Shown: positions 1-8,838 of the stretch, one piece after another | Layout: each line of letters begins with the position of its first letter | How positions within the stretch are numbered: the stretch's first letter is position 1 | Source of the DNA: JALHMI01 sp964598535 | Lineage (GTDB): Bacteria; Planctomycetota; Planctomycetia; Pirellulales; PALSA-1355 | NCBI GenBank assembly: GCA_964598535.1 | Contig: CAZRCI010000013.1 | Coordinates: 1-64,000 of the forward strand | Reading direction: 5' to 3' | DNA length: 64,000 bases | Made by a program: the position numbers and the translations under genes | The notes under the pieces: generated by a model | The model's database searches: none | Told to the model about the DNA's origin: nothing | The model's input: the letters and a program-made list of their open reading frames with translations, nothing else

Positions 1-59
1 CCGACGATCACACCCTCACCGGGAGACCGGCTTACATAGTTTCTTTTTATGGCTGCACT

Positions 60-101
60 AAAGACGTGGCCCTGCATTTTAGTCGTTTCGGCAAAACGAC
101 T
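60..101. repeat. Dispersed motif with an 8-bp perfect inverted repeat
   Basis: The first 174 bases hold no gene. Inside them AGTCGTTT (81-88) and AAACGACT (94-101) form a perfect 8-bp hairpin with a 5-base loop. The bases before it (AAAGACGTGGCC, a 4-base insert, ATTTTAG) recur almost exactly at 10927-10945, also next to a hairpin. It lies 3' of the minus-strand gene that follows, so it could be part of a terminator or an extragenic repeat. The function is not known. Confidence 0.5.
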
Positions 102-174
102 TCTGGCGGATTTCGACGGTCGGTCAACAACCATGGGCCGCCACGTATGAACTGTAAGTCGGGCCGACGCAGCG

Positions 175-1482
175 TCAATTGCCTGCCGAGTCGTCCTTGT
201 CGGAATTGGTCAAGCCGAGCTTGCTAGCAGCGCTCTCAGAGATGATTTCGGTACGCAGGTCACCGAAGAAGACGCGATAACGGTTGTCGGTCACCCACCA
301 CAGCAGCACGTCATCTCGATCTGTGGGCCCCACTTGCAATCCGCGGTAACCTGCCACGTATCTGTTGCGGAGGATTCGGGCGATCCAATCCAGTCCCGGC
401 ATCGCGTCTGCAATCTGCTTCCGCTGCTGTGGAGTTATGTTGGGCATATTGAGCATCTCATCGTGTATCGCTGTCGGATTAATGGACTTTGACTGTGGAT
501 AATGTCCACCGTTCAATGTGGCATAGAGCCGCAATACACTGGCGATTTGCACCAAATCCTTGGGATCGCTCGGGGGTGTAATATCCGCATAGCCTGCGGG
601 AACGATGGGCTCGAAACGACTCGCGTCGACCGGTAGATTCCAGCGAAAATCGGTCGCATGGACTTCGTGTTTCCAGCCGTCGCCACCACCACTCCAGCTA
701 ATGTCGAGCGGCAGGTTGGTCTTGGGATCGACCCAAAGCTCGATTGGATCTTTCACGATTAGCCCTTCACCGTTTTTGCCCTTGAGCATGAGGCGGTAAC
801 CATGGGCCTTGATTTCGCCAATCTGCTTGGTCCCGAGGTCGCGTTCCACTTGATAGGAACCTTGTCGAATTAACCGCAGAAACTGCCAGGGATACGTCTT
901 CGCGCCGTGGGGCTCATCCGTATGGTCAAAGACGATGCGCGTGAACGTCTTGTGCTTGTGGTCCACGAGCACACCCGGTTTCCCATCGGGATAGGTCTCC
1001 TCCAAATCCTCCACGAGCTCCTCTGTGTGTTCGCCGCCACTGGCATTCTCGACTGCCTTGACAATCCTTGTTCGTTGATGGTACGCGCCTGGAGCGAGCC
1101 AGCTCGACGTTGCTTCGTCTTTGATCGTCAGACGCTTTCCATCGTTGATACCCGAATTTCTTCCGGTTGAGCGACAAGCGTAGGAATTGATCTGTTGGAG
1201 TTCTTTGGCCATCCGCTCCATGGCCGAGAGCGGCGTCGGTACGCTCCATACTGACAGGACCAGGACCAGGCCAAGAATTGCCGATACGGCGATGCTTGCC
1301 GCGGCAAGGTGTTGTAGCTTGGTCAATCGTTTCCATGCGCCCGCGCTTCGCGTGGAAACTCGAACGGCGCGATCCAGGGCACGTAACATCTCCTGTGCTG
1401 GAATCGGTTCCGCCGCAATTTCCGCAACAGCCTCTCGTAAAGGGCTATCGAGAAGCTCCAGATCATCGGCATGTGCGTTCAT
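175..1482 (-). CDS. Membrane-anchored regulator-like protein paired with an ECF sigma factor
   Basis: A 435-residue protein. Residues about 1-60 are a charged, probably cytoplasmic segment, followed by one membrane helix at about 58-80 (rich in A, V, L, ending LVLVLSVWSV). A long extracytoplasmic part contains beta-rich stretches resembling outer-membrane lipoprotein carrier/LolA-like folds (for example ELWVDPKTNLPLDISW). It starts 12 bp after the stop of the sigma gene on the same strand. In planctomycetes such sigma plus one-helix pairs usually act as sigma factor and anti-sigma or sensor. The anti-sigma role is inferred from position and topology; no ZAS-type zinc motif is visible. Confidence 0.65.
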   Translation of the reverse strand: MNAHADDLELLDSPLREAVAEIAAEPIPAQEMLRALDRAVRVSTRSAGAWKRLTKLQHLAAASIAVSAILGLVLVLSVWSVPTPLSAMERMAKELQQINSYACRSTGRNSGINDGKRLTIKDEATSSWLAPGAYHQRTRIVKAVENASGGEHTEELVEDLEETYPDGKPGVLVDHKHKTFTRIVFDHTDEPHGAKTYPWQFLRLIRQGSYQVERDLGTKQIGEIKAHGYRLMLKGKNGEGLIVKDPIELWVDPKTNLPLDISWSGGGDGWKHEVHATDFRWNLPVDASRFEPIVPAGYADITPPSDPKDLVQIASVLRLYATLNGGHYPQSKSINPTAIHDEMLNMPNITPQQRKQIADAMPGLDWIARILRNRYVAGYRGLQVGPTDRDDVLLWWVTDNRYRVFFGDLRTEIISESAASKLGLTNSDKDDSAGN

Positions 1483-1493
1483 GGCTCGTCTCC

Positions 1494-1976
1494 TTAAGTG
1501 ACGTCGCTAAGCAGCGACATGAGCCGCGCGCGGGCTTTGCATAGGGCCGTGGAAACACCCGTTGGCGTGATCCCGAGTGTGTCAGCGATTTCTTGATTAT
1601 TAAGCGATTCGAAATAGCGGAGCGAAAAGATAGCCGCTTGCTGTTCGGGAAGTTTGGTAAGCGCATGACGAAGTCGCTGCTTAAGCTCTCCAGCAATCGC
1701 GGCCTCGAGCGGGGTGTCGCCACGAGAGGGCAACTCGACGTCTGCAAATGACAGCATCGGCCGCACTCTGCGGAGACGATCGATAGCACGCAGTGTTGCC
1801 AACCTTCGCAGAAACCCCACCCAATTCTCGACGCGACTTGCCCGACGGTACTCGTAGGCCTCGCAGAAAACCTCCTGGCACACATCGTCAGCATCGGCCG
1901 TCTGTCCCAGGATTCTCAACGCGATGCGAAACACTGCCGGCCCATGCTGCGTCACGATCGCATTCCAATCAGTCAT
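1494..1976 (-). CDS. ECF-type RNA polymerase sigma factor
   Basis: A 160-residue sigma-70-family protein with region 2 in the first 75 residues (DADDVCQEVFCEAYEY for region 2.2, then a WVGFLRRLATLRAIDRLRR segment) and region 4 near the C-terminus (LPEQQAAIFSLRYFESLNNQEIAD, then GVSTALCKARARL, a helix-turn-helix). The start at MTDWNAIV is preferred because the upstream residues do not look like sigma factor. It probably transcribes its own operon, as is common for ECF factors. The downstream gene may encode its membrane-bound regulator. The family assignment is clear; the regulon is unknown. Confidence 0.88.
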   Translation of the reverse strand: MTDWNAIVTQHGPAVFRIALRILGQTADADDVCQEVFCEAYEYRRASRVENWVGFLRRLATLRAIDRLRRVRPMLSFADVELPSRGDTPLEAAIAGELKQRLRHALTKLPEQQAAIFSLRYFESLNNQEIADTLGITPTGVSTALCKARARLMSLLSDVT

Positions 1977-2231
1977 CGACCCGCTCTTTCGACGCACGAT
2001 TTGTCATGGCTATCTATATGTCCTATATGTCGCACCAGGACGGTGGTTGTCACCTTATTGGTTGCGAGAATCTGTAGCGGCCAAATCGTGCGGCGTGCTG
2101 GGTGTGTTTGCACCGACGAAATCGAAAACTGACAAAGGGATTGCGCTACCAGGATGAAGCATGCTTCTCGCGAACGCTGCGCCAATTGAACTCGCGGCCA
2201 ACTGGCAAAGATCCCTTTGGCGCAAAGAGAA

Positions 2232-2259
2232 AGCCTTCTGACTGTTTAGCCAGAAGGCT
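2232..2259. other. Perfect 9-bp hairpin in an otherwise empty intergenic stretch
   Basis: Between the sigma gene and the small gene ending at 2518 I see no convincing gene. AGCCTTCTG and CAGAAGGCT pair perfectly around a 10-base loop. The hairpin ends 11 bp before the left copy of the 35-bp direct repeat. There is no clear U-run on either side, so a terminator role is uncertain. It could also be an end structure of the mobile segment. Confidence 0.45.
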
Positions 2260-2270
2260 CACGTTCAAAA

Positions 2271-2305
2271 AAAGTCGGGGCAACAGGACGGCTATTGAAC
2301 TTTTT
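2271..2305. repeat. Distal copy of a 35-bp direct repeat (putative att site)
   Basis: Matches 12165-12199 at 34 of 35 positions. Its first 15 bases (AAAGTCGGGGC..ACA) match, with one difference, the 15 bases that cover the 3' end of the tRNA-Pro gene at 13294-13308. The two 35-bp copies are 9.9 kb apart and enclose the whole CRISPR-Cas segment. A repeat identical to a tRNA 3' end and located on its downstream side is the usual footprint of tRNA-targeted tyrosine-recombinase elements. That reading is inference, since no recombinase gene is visible. Confidence 0.65.
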
Positions 2306-2517
2306 TTGGCTGGCCTAAACTGCTGGTCCAGGTCCTTGGTCACCGCCAGCCAAGAACTTATGAACGATTCAGTGCAGTTTTCGACCTCTGAGCTGGAAGT
2401 AGATTGAACCGTCGCGGATTTGATGCCTCGCAAAGACCGAGACTCAATAGGTTGTTCCTGCATCGGAATCGCGACGGTTTGGCAATAACCCGTTTGGCGA
2501 AATCCTTTCTTGCGTTT

Positions 2518-2772
2518 TTAGTCCAGAATCGCAGTCTTCCATTCATCGAGTTTGTCATTGGATACTTGGAACGCATCGGTACTCCATTCACCGGTCCAGA
2601 GGGCAATAAGAGTGTCATCAGCCCCGAGATTTCTTAGCAAGATTTTTTTCTCAGACACAGATTTTGCCTGCGTGATCTTTCGTGTATCGATCCGGAGTAG
2701 AGTTACGATACGGTCCTTAACTGGCGGGAAGTCCCTGCCTGCCTTTCGCAACGCCGACACATCCAGAGTCAT
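2518..2772 (-). CDS. Small hypothetical protein downstream of cas3
   Basis: An 84-residue protein starting MTLDVSALRKAGRDF and ending WKTAILD. The start is set by a GGAG at suitable spacing; a TTG three codons upstream is the alternative. It has no signal peptide and no membrane helix. A central WTGEWST segment is the most distinctive feature. It is co-oriented with the cas operon and lies 172 bp after the cas3 stop, inside the repeat-bounded segment. I do not recognise the family. An accessory or regulatory role with the CRISPR genes is possible but unsupported beyond position. Confidence 0.55.
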   Translation of the reverse strand: MTLDVSALRKAGRDFPPVKDRIVTLLRIDTRKITQAKSVSEKKILLRNLGADDTLIALWTGEWSTDAFQVSNDKLDEWKTAILD

Positions 2773-2944
2773 GAGGCACAACTCCTATCTGAATCATCAA
2801 CAATGAAGAATTGAAGATCTAATCACACCCATTGAACGACCTGCATTTCAATCCTTATTTTCTCGACTGGCGAACCATCAACCCCCATGCGTCATGTGTC
2901 GACGCACTCGAAGGAACGATGTTGCTCCGATGCTCGTTGACCCT

Positions 2945-5900
2945 TCAAGCAAGAATGGCGACGGGTGAGGTGAGATTTGGCGTCTTGCCGACCAGGATCC
3001 GACTGCATCGAAACACAACCGCGATGCCCATCGGCTCCAGTCGCGCGCCGATTATCTCTGACGACTGTAACTCCCTCAACGCGAGTAGCGAGGGAAGAAC
3101 CGCGAGGGTGACCGGCGTCGACCAGATCGGCCATGTAAATTGCGTATTGTTTGCTTTGACGCCCTTGAAGCCGACTGTTGACAGCTTGTCCCGATAAGGA
3201 AGCGACTGGAACAGCGGCCAGGCCTCCAAAGCAAGGCGATTCGCACCGATCATGCCTCCCGCGGCCTTGCGCGTAGGGTCGCCGCTAGGCATGTGCCATT
3301 GGTAGGCGTGCCGCCTGTCCTCGCGCGGCTCAAGATGAAGAGAGACTCCGGCAATCGGATCTGAGTAGTTCCAGGGCTTGAAGAGCGACCGCCGAAGATG
3401 ATCGCGGGTTGTCTGGTTCACCAGCCCCGCAACATTGATCGCGTGGTAGTCGCGCCGTGTCGTTTGAAGCTGTGAAATGCTCTCTGGGCCTGCCATGTCT
3501 GACCCATTGCAGCTCAGCCAGTCGGCGCTGCTTCGGCTATCTAGCCGGGCTTCTTGCACAGCATCGGTAAACGCACCGCGCATGCCGCGAGCGTCGATAA
3601 GGACCGCAAGTCGCAGTGCGGGGTGCTCTTCAGCTCGCGTTGACAACGCGTCACCGAGCGAATCGAGAATGAACTCTTCGCTCAATTTGCCCACATGCCC
3701 GGAAAGAATGGATGGCCGCCATGCTCCTTGGTGTTTTGTCCATGCCATCTGAAAGCAGTGCTCGGGCAACGCATGCGAGATCGCTCGAAAAAGCCCCAGC
3801 GCCGCTAGAAAGGCCAGCGGGTTGCTGCCGTCCAATCCGGCGAGGGTGAGAGGGACCGAACGGCTTGCGGTCGGGCCGCCGTTGGCACGCTGGCTCCGTG
3901 GTGCAAACGACATGCGTTGTGGATCGCCCCTCCCAGGGATGGCACTCGCACACCAATCGGCCAGCCTAAGCAGAGACTCGATGAAGGCGAGCCCCCACCA
4001 GCCGTACTTGCGGTTCAACTTCCAGAAACGGTCGGCGACTCCCGAATCGAACCGGTGCGCGGGCACACAGTTTGCGCGCTCTTCAGTCGAGATTTCACCG
4101 ATGCCGAAGCTCCGCAGATCCAGGCCGGCCGGCGATTCGTCGAGACAGAGGGGCGCAAGTGGCCGGGCATGACCGTGGTGCGAAACAACTTCGTGCTTCA
4201 GCAACTCGTAGTCGACGGCCTCGTCAATGGCAATGCGCTCCAGCAACTCCAGCGACAGCATTTCGTGGCGAAACTGGTCCGGCAACTCGAAGCCCGCGTT
4301 CCAATTGGCGCCATCCGACTTCGCCCAAAGCTGTTGCTGCATGTAGGCAACGCTTAAAGGCTTATTGAGCAGCATTGCCTGAAATCGCGGATCCGCCTTG
4401 CCCAAATCGTGAAGTCGAGCAGCCTCGATCACCGTCGAACGAATCCTCTCCGGTAACCCATGAATGGATGTCAACCGCTGTGCTTCACGGTAGACGTCAG
4501 CCAAGTGTTGCTTGAGCAAGACCTTACCGGTCAGGCTCAGAACATCGTTGTCGTCACCAAATGATGATAATGGCAAGGTGCCTTGCTTCAGGTCAAGATG
4601 CCGCCGGGTGATCCATGCGAGGCCCTCGTGATAGCGCACGATTTGCCCCTCCGAGTCGATCAATCGCTGCAAGGGTGAATCCGGCCGAGCCGATGAGGAT
4701 AGACTGCCACCGGCGGCGTCTTGATTGTCGGCGGCGATCGCTCGGGCAACGCTCTTCCAGTGAGCCACGCTAAAATCGGCTTCGAGGTCATCCATAGCCA
4801 TGCGCATGTGGTCAAATAGCGACGCTAGCTTCGGATCGCTCGGCCGCAGTTTCGGATGTACTCGCAGGATCGTTTGCGCGCGGGATTGCAGAAATGCTTG
4901 CTCCGCAACGTCGATAACAGCGATGTGGCCAACAGGTGGAGAGTTGCCATCCTGATCCGTCAGTCCGTGTGCGTGTCCGTTCGCAGTGCGCCGGCGATCC
5001 TTGGCCGCTGCGACCGGATCCGGCGGCGCATTGGGTATGTAACCGAATAGGCTCCACCCGCCAAGCTCCGCGGGGATGACGATCGTGTCGTTCGAGCGTA
5101 TTTGCCCAGCCGTCCAGCCGTTCACGCAGAAGCTTCGCTCCTGGTCCCGCTTCCGCTTGCCGTACCATACCAGCACGGTGCGGCTCGGCGACTGTCGATT
5201 CACTTCGTTGTCCTGGTCGTTGATGGGCTCCCCGACCTCATCCTGTGCGCCTGTGGAATCTTCAGCAGGGTCCGTCGCTTCGCTTAACACATCGCTGGTG
5301 TTGTCAACGACTGTCGCGTTGCGCAACCATTTGCGAAACAATCTGAGCGGCACCGCCAGACACTCGGCCGACGAAGGGGGGCATGCTTCCACGGCGCTCG
5401 ACCACGCCTCTTCCAAGTTCACCCGCCCATTGTTCAATAGGCTCAAATCGAGGTCGGCTCGCCAACAGACGTGAATCTCAGGAGGATCACGATCAGGGCC
5501 GTGCAGGTACGCGGCCACGTCCGGCTCCGGTGTCGGACGCGGAGCGGTCTGACATAGCATGTCGATGTGCGCCGGCATTAACACGGGGGCGTCCGTGGCC
5601 GGCGCGAGCAACTCGCTCAAGCGTTCACCGAGCGGATTACAGCGAGCATCGAGATTCTGCGTCCCAAAATCGACGACTGGTTCCGAATCGGCACCGGCTT
5701 GATCGATTTGGTGATCGTCGGACTGGTCCTTCAGCCAGTACCACGTTCTCGCCAGGGCGTTACCGTAAATCGGATCGAGCGGCTCGTCCTCGCTCAATTC
5801 ACAGAGCGGTTGGAGATCGCCTTCCGCGGCAACAATCACTCCGCGAGCCCCTGGCGATGCTCCCAATCGGTTGAGCCTGCCGAATCGTTGTCGCAATGCA

Positions 5901-7168
5901 TCCAAACTCGCGCACTGACTGACCAGGCCGTCGAAATCCAGGTCGGCGCCGACCTCCAAGCACTGGGTGGCGACGACGAACTTGGGTTCCACCTCTTCGG
6001 AGGACGACTCGACGGCCGTCGCGCCGGAGCCAAATTCTTCCTGCAAGACGGAAGTCAATGCGTCACGGTCGATCGGGCGCATGCGTCCGATCATCAGCAA
6101 AACCCGCCCGTCATGCTTCGCCTGTAATAGATTGAAAACTTGGCGTGCCACGGCCACGCGGTTGACAACTACAGCGATCTTCCGCAGTTGGTGGTCATTG
6201 GCCAGCGATGTCGCCTGTTCCGCGAGTTTCTTGGCCAAGTTCGAGAGGAGCTTCGCTCCCTTCGCTCCAACTGCCAATTCCAGTCGAACCGGCTTGCAAC
6301 AACCATGTCGCTGCGCGAGCAACGGATCTACCTGATAGTCGCTTGTTTCCAACTCGAAGACTCTTTCTCGGGCAAGGCGCACGGGGGGCGTCGCGGTCAT
6401 CTGCACGAATGTGAAGGGCGTAGGGACCGGCTCCTGTGCCCAGCGCTCGGTACGATAACGCGCAATCGATGCCATCGTCTGGCTGAACGGTTTAGAGCAA
6501 TGGGCTTCGTCCAGAAGGATCAGACTGTCATTGGCCGTCAACGCCGCGTGAATCGGCAGGTTGCGATCGGAAACGCCGTAACCCCGAAACAACAATCGCG
6601 AGCCAATCTGGTCGACGGTGCTCGTCAAAACCGTTGGCTGTAGCGGCGACCGAACCCAGGCGTCGTCGCGATAGATGCCGCCCCGCAGCTCGAAACAATC
6701 GAGCGGCGGCGCGCTCTCATTGCCCGCGAGGTGCTGTAACCAGCGAGAGACCCGAACCAGCACCTCACGATCTGCCGACTCTGGTAGATCGTCATCCGAA
6801 GTTCCCGGATCGAGCACGTTTCGCAACAAGCGGGCCGCCCGCCTTGCTCGACGGAATGCCTCGTTCACGATGATCCGGCGATCGACAACAAAAAAGATAC
6901 GGCGCGCCGCCGTGAGGGCGCCGGCAGGGCGATTCGCCTCCGCCGCTTGATAAGCGAGCGCGAAGACGGCGATGTCGATCGCAGCCGTCTTGCCACTCGC
7001 CGTGGGCAGTTTGATGCAGTCAGGCCAATCACCCTGGCACACACGCTCGGTCAGCCGTACTTGCCATTGAAACGGTCGACGACCATGAACCGCTTCGAAG
7101 TAGCGTGCAAAATCATCGACTTTAAGGGGGGCCAATGGATCCTGTTCGCGGTGCTGGCTTTTTGTCAT
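2945..7168 (-). CDS. cas3: Type I-G Cas3 helicase-nuclease fused to a C-terminal Csb3/Cas8-like domain
   Basis: A 1407-residue protein. The N-terminal part is an SF2 helicase: Walker A LPTASGKTAA near residue 56, DEAH box LLDEAHCSKP near 222, motif III TATPP, motif V CLEVGADLD, and motif VI QRFGRLNR near 429. An HD nuclease follows (HDLGKADPRF near 921, SHHGHARP near 998), an order typical of type I-U/I-G Cas3. From about 1105 comes a separate block beginning LAGLDGSNPLAFLAALG, the hallmark of Csb3-type large-subunit proteins, running to the C-terminus. The start at MTKSQH gives an ATGA overlap with csb2. The protein would unwind and degrade target DNA recruited by Cascade, and the fused block may replace the separate Csb3 subunit. 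Confidence 0.93.
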   Translation of the reverse strand: MTKSQHREQDPLAPLKVDDFARYFEAVHGRRPFQWQVRLTERVCQGDWPDCIKLPTASGKTAAIDIAVFALAYQAAEANRPAGALTAARRIFFVVDRRIIVNEAFRRARRAARLLRNVLDPGTSDDDLPESADREVLVRVSRWLQHLAGNESAPPLDCFELRGGIYRDDAWVRSPLQPTVLTSTVDQIGSRLLFRGYGVSDRNLPIHAALTANDSLILLDEAHCSKPFSQTMASIARYRTERWAQEPVPTPFTFVQMTATPPVRLARERVFELETSDYQVDPLLAQRHGCCKPVRLELAVGAKGAKLLSNLAKKLAEQATSLANDHQLRKIAVVVNRVAVARQVFNLLQAKHDGRVLLMIGRMRPIDRDALTSVLQEEFGSGATAVESSSEEVEPKFVVATQCLEVGADLDFDGLVSQCASLDALRQRFGRLNRLGASPGARGVIVAAEGDLQPLCELSEDEPLDPIYGNALARTWYWLKDQSDDHQIDQAGADSEPVVDFGTQNLDARCNPLGERLSELLAPATDAPVLMPAHIDMLCQTAPRPTPEPDVAAYLHGPDRDPPEIHVCWRADLDLSLLNNGRVNLEEAWSSAVEACPPSSAECLAVPLRLFRKWLRNATVVDNTSDVLSEATDPAEDSTGAQDEVGEPINDQDNEVNRQSPSRTVLVWYGKRKRDQERSFCVNGWTAGQIRSNDTIVIPAELGGWSLFGYIPNAPPDPVAAAKDRRRTANGHAHGLTDQDGNSPPVGHIAVIDVAEQAFLQSRAQTILRVHPKLRPSDPKLASLFDHMRMAMDDLEADFSVAHWKSVARAIAADNQDAAGGSLSSSARPDSPLQRLIDSEGQIVRYHEGLAWITRRHLDLKQGTLPLSSFGDDNDVLSLTGKVLLKQHLADVYREAQRLTSIHGLPERIRSTVIEAARLHDLGKADPRFQAMLLNKPLSVAYMQQQLWAKSDGANWNAGFELPDQFRHEMLSLELLERIAIDEAVDYELLKHEVVSHHGHARPLAPLCLDESPAGLDLRSFGIGEISTEERANCVPAHRFDSGVADRFWKLNRKYGWWGLAFIESLLRLADWCASAIPGRGDPQRMSFAPRSQRANGGPTASRSVPLTLAGLDGSNPLAFLAALGLFRAISHALPEHCFQMAWTKHQGAWRPSILSGHVGKLSEEFILDSLGDALSTRAEEHPALRLAVLIDARGMRGAFTDAVQEARLDSRSSADWLSCNGSDMAGPESISQLQTTRRDYHAINVAGLVNQTTRDHLRRSLFKPWNYSDPIAGVSLHLEPREDRRHAYQWHMPSGDPTRKAAGGMIGANRLALEAWPLFQSLPYRDKLSTVGFKGVKANNTQFTWPIWSTPVTLAVLPSLLALRELQSSEIIGARLEPMGIAVVFRCSRILVGKTPNLTSPVAILA

Positions 7169-8838
7169 GACTTCCTCGCTTGCGTGATCGGCTTGCAAAG
7201 TCCGTAACCCAGAAATCGTCCGGCACCGAGTAAGACCGGACCGCGAACCAAGCGATCAAATCTCAGATAGACGTGGATCTGAGGCCGGCTCGGCTTTCCC
7301 GTCCGCGCAGGCATCGGTGGAAAACCGTCACCTAAGCGGGTTGACTCGCCACGAGCGGTTCGCCCCCGCAACAAGCGTGTCTTGGCATAGGCACGCGGAG
7401 CGCCAAGATGCCAGGACGTCGTATCAATATCGATGTCCGCAGGCAGCGGCAGTCCGCCGCGAACGCACGACTGCGCCACCGTCGCGCGGACCTCCTCTTC
7501 CCACGCAAGTCGGTCCTCCACTCGCGAAGATTTTGGAAACCTGTCCAAGACAACCGGGGTCGCGCTGGCCCATGTCGTGCTGGGGCCGGTCCACGAGCGA
7601 TTCTGCAACGAACGCGGGGGTATAACGCGCTCTTCCAGCCGCAGGGTCCAGACTCCCAGGTTGCCAAGCTTCAAGTCCACGTCGCACGGCTCGCCATCAT
7701 CGCCGAGCAGCAACGGTCCGAGCAGCCGTCCCCTCTCTTGCAGTGAAACCGTCCTAGGTAGCGCCAGCGCCAGGCCCATGATGTGACCGTCCGCATGATC
7801 CACGCCAACGAAGGGCAACGGGATGAACGCCGCGTGCGGCTGCTGCGCGGGAGTGCCATCGGCGTCATGTCCTCCCAACCAGGCCGGCGTAGGTTCATCG
7901 GGACATCTCGACATTGCCGCTTCGCGCAGGCGGCTGGTAAGCGCCAGGCTGTCTTGAATGCCGATCGTGGGGCCGTCGAGTTTAGCCAGAATAAGCAGCT
8001 CCGAACTAAAATAGGCACCGTCCGTTACTTCGCGTGGCTCGCCGACTCCTTCTTGGCGATATCCCTGCCACAATCCGAGAATGGGCGGCGTGGGTTCGGG
8101 CGGCCGCAGACTGCTCTTGAATGGGGTGCCGAAGGTTGCCTCGAACACTCGTTTCGCCTCCTTCTGCAGTGTGCCTTTGGACGACTCGATGACCGAAGCC
8201 AATTCGCTGAAGCGGTTAATTGTCTCGGCATTGCACGCGGTACGCAGGCGCGCGAGTTCGCCTTCGCCGACGATGCGCACGCGAAATTCCGAGTTCTTAG
8301 TCACTGGCTGCCAGACGATATGATCTCGTGCGTGACCAAGTGCGTCAGACCCGTCGATCGTTTCAACCCAGCAGCGCACGACCGACGAGGAATGGCCGAC
8401 GCGGATCACGTTCGCGCAGACCTTTGCCAGGGCATCAAGAGTGTCGGCAATCCCGGGAACGTTCTTCCACACGTATTTCACAACAGGATCATATGGAATC
8501 GCGGTCGGATAGCTTCGCTCCTGTTTCGATCGCGCGATGCCTGGCGTTGATTGCAGAAGCGCCTTGGAAGCGGTGATTTTGTCGTTGACCGGTACATAAC
8601 ATTTTACCGCCGATCGCCTCTCATGACGGCTCGCGACGATTTGGGGAGCCGGCAACGATTCTAGCCAGTGGAGCGAGGCGACTTCCGCTTCGTCCTCATC
8701 CCGTTCGAAACAGGCCGCCGCCAGCGCCATGAAGATGCGCCCGGGGTGTGGCGGCCATTCCGGCTCGTCGCGGTTCGACACGTCCGCGGCAACGCACCTG
8801 CCGGTTAAAAACTCGACGCCGATAACGAGGTCACTCAT
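7165..8838 (-). CDS. csb2: Type I-G Cas5-Cas6 family protein Csb2
   Basis: A 557-residue protein of the GSU0054/Csb2 family. It begins with the family signature VIGVEFLTGRCVAA and WPPHPGRIFMALAAA, and ends with a glycine-rich RAMP loop (RGPVLLGAGRFLGYGL). Csb2 is regarded as a Cas5-Cas6 fusion that processes crRNA and caps the Cascade 5' handle. Both junctions are 4-bp ATGA overlaps, with csb1 upstream and cas3 downstream, implying translational coupling and fixed stoichiometry. The length is in the range of the family and no frame disruption is seen, so the effector appears intact even though the nearby array is degenerate. Confidence 0.92.
   Translation of the reverse strand: MSDLVIGVEFLTGRCVAADVSNRDEPEWPPHPGRIFMALAAACFERDEDEAEVASLHWLESLPAPQIVASRHERRSAVKCYVPVNDKITASKALLQSTPGIARSKQERSYPTAIPYDPVVKYVWKNVPGIADTLDALAKVCANVIRVGHSSSVVRCWVETIDGSDALGHARDHIVWQPVTKNSEFRVRIVGEGELARLRTACNAETINRFSELASVIESSKGTLQKEAKRVFEATFGTPFKSSLRPPEPTPPILGLWQGYRQEGVGEPREVTDGAYFSSELLILAKLDGPTIGIQDSLALTSRLREAAMSRCPDEPTPAWLGGHDADGTPAQQPHAAFIPLPFVGVDHADGHIMGLALALPRTVSLQERGRLLGPLLLGDDGEPCDVDLKLGNLGVWTLRLEERVIPPRSLQNRSWTGPSTTWASATPVVLDRFPKSSRVEDRLAWEEEVRATVAQSCVRGGLPLPADIDIDTTSWHLGAPRAYAKTRLLRGRTARGESTRLGDGFPPMPARTGKPSRPQIHVYLRFDRLVRGPVLLGAGRFLGYGLCKPITQARKS

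Noticed and set aside
2271..2305. The 35-bp repeat as a tRNA gene fragment
   Set aside because: Only the acceptor 3' end and 4 flanking bases match the tRNA; the T-arm cannot form because of extra bases, so it is a repeat derived from or similar to the tRNA end rather than a tRNA.
2146..2463. Minus-strand open frame crossing the distal repeat
   Set aside because: It runs through the 35-bp repeat and a hairpin and has no protein-like conservation pattern.
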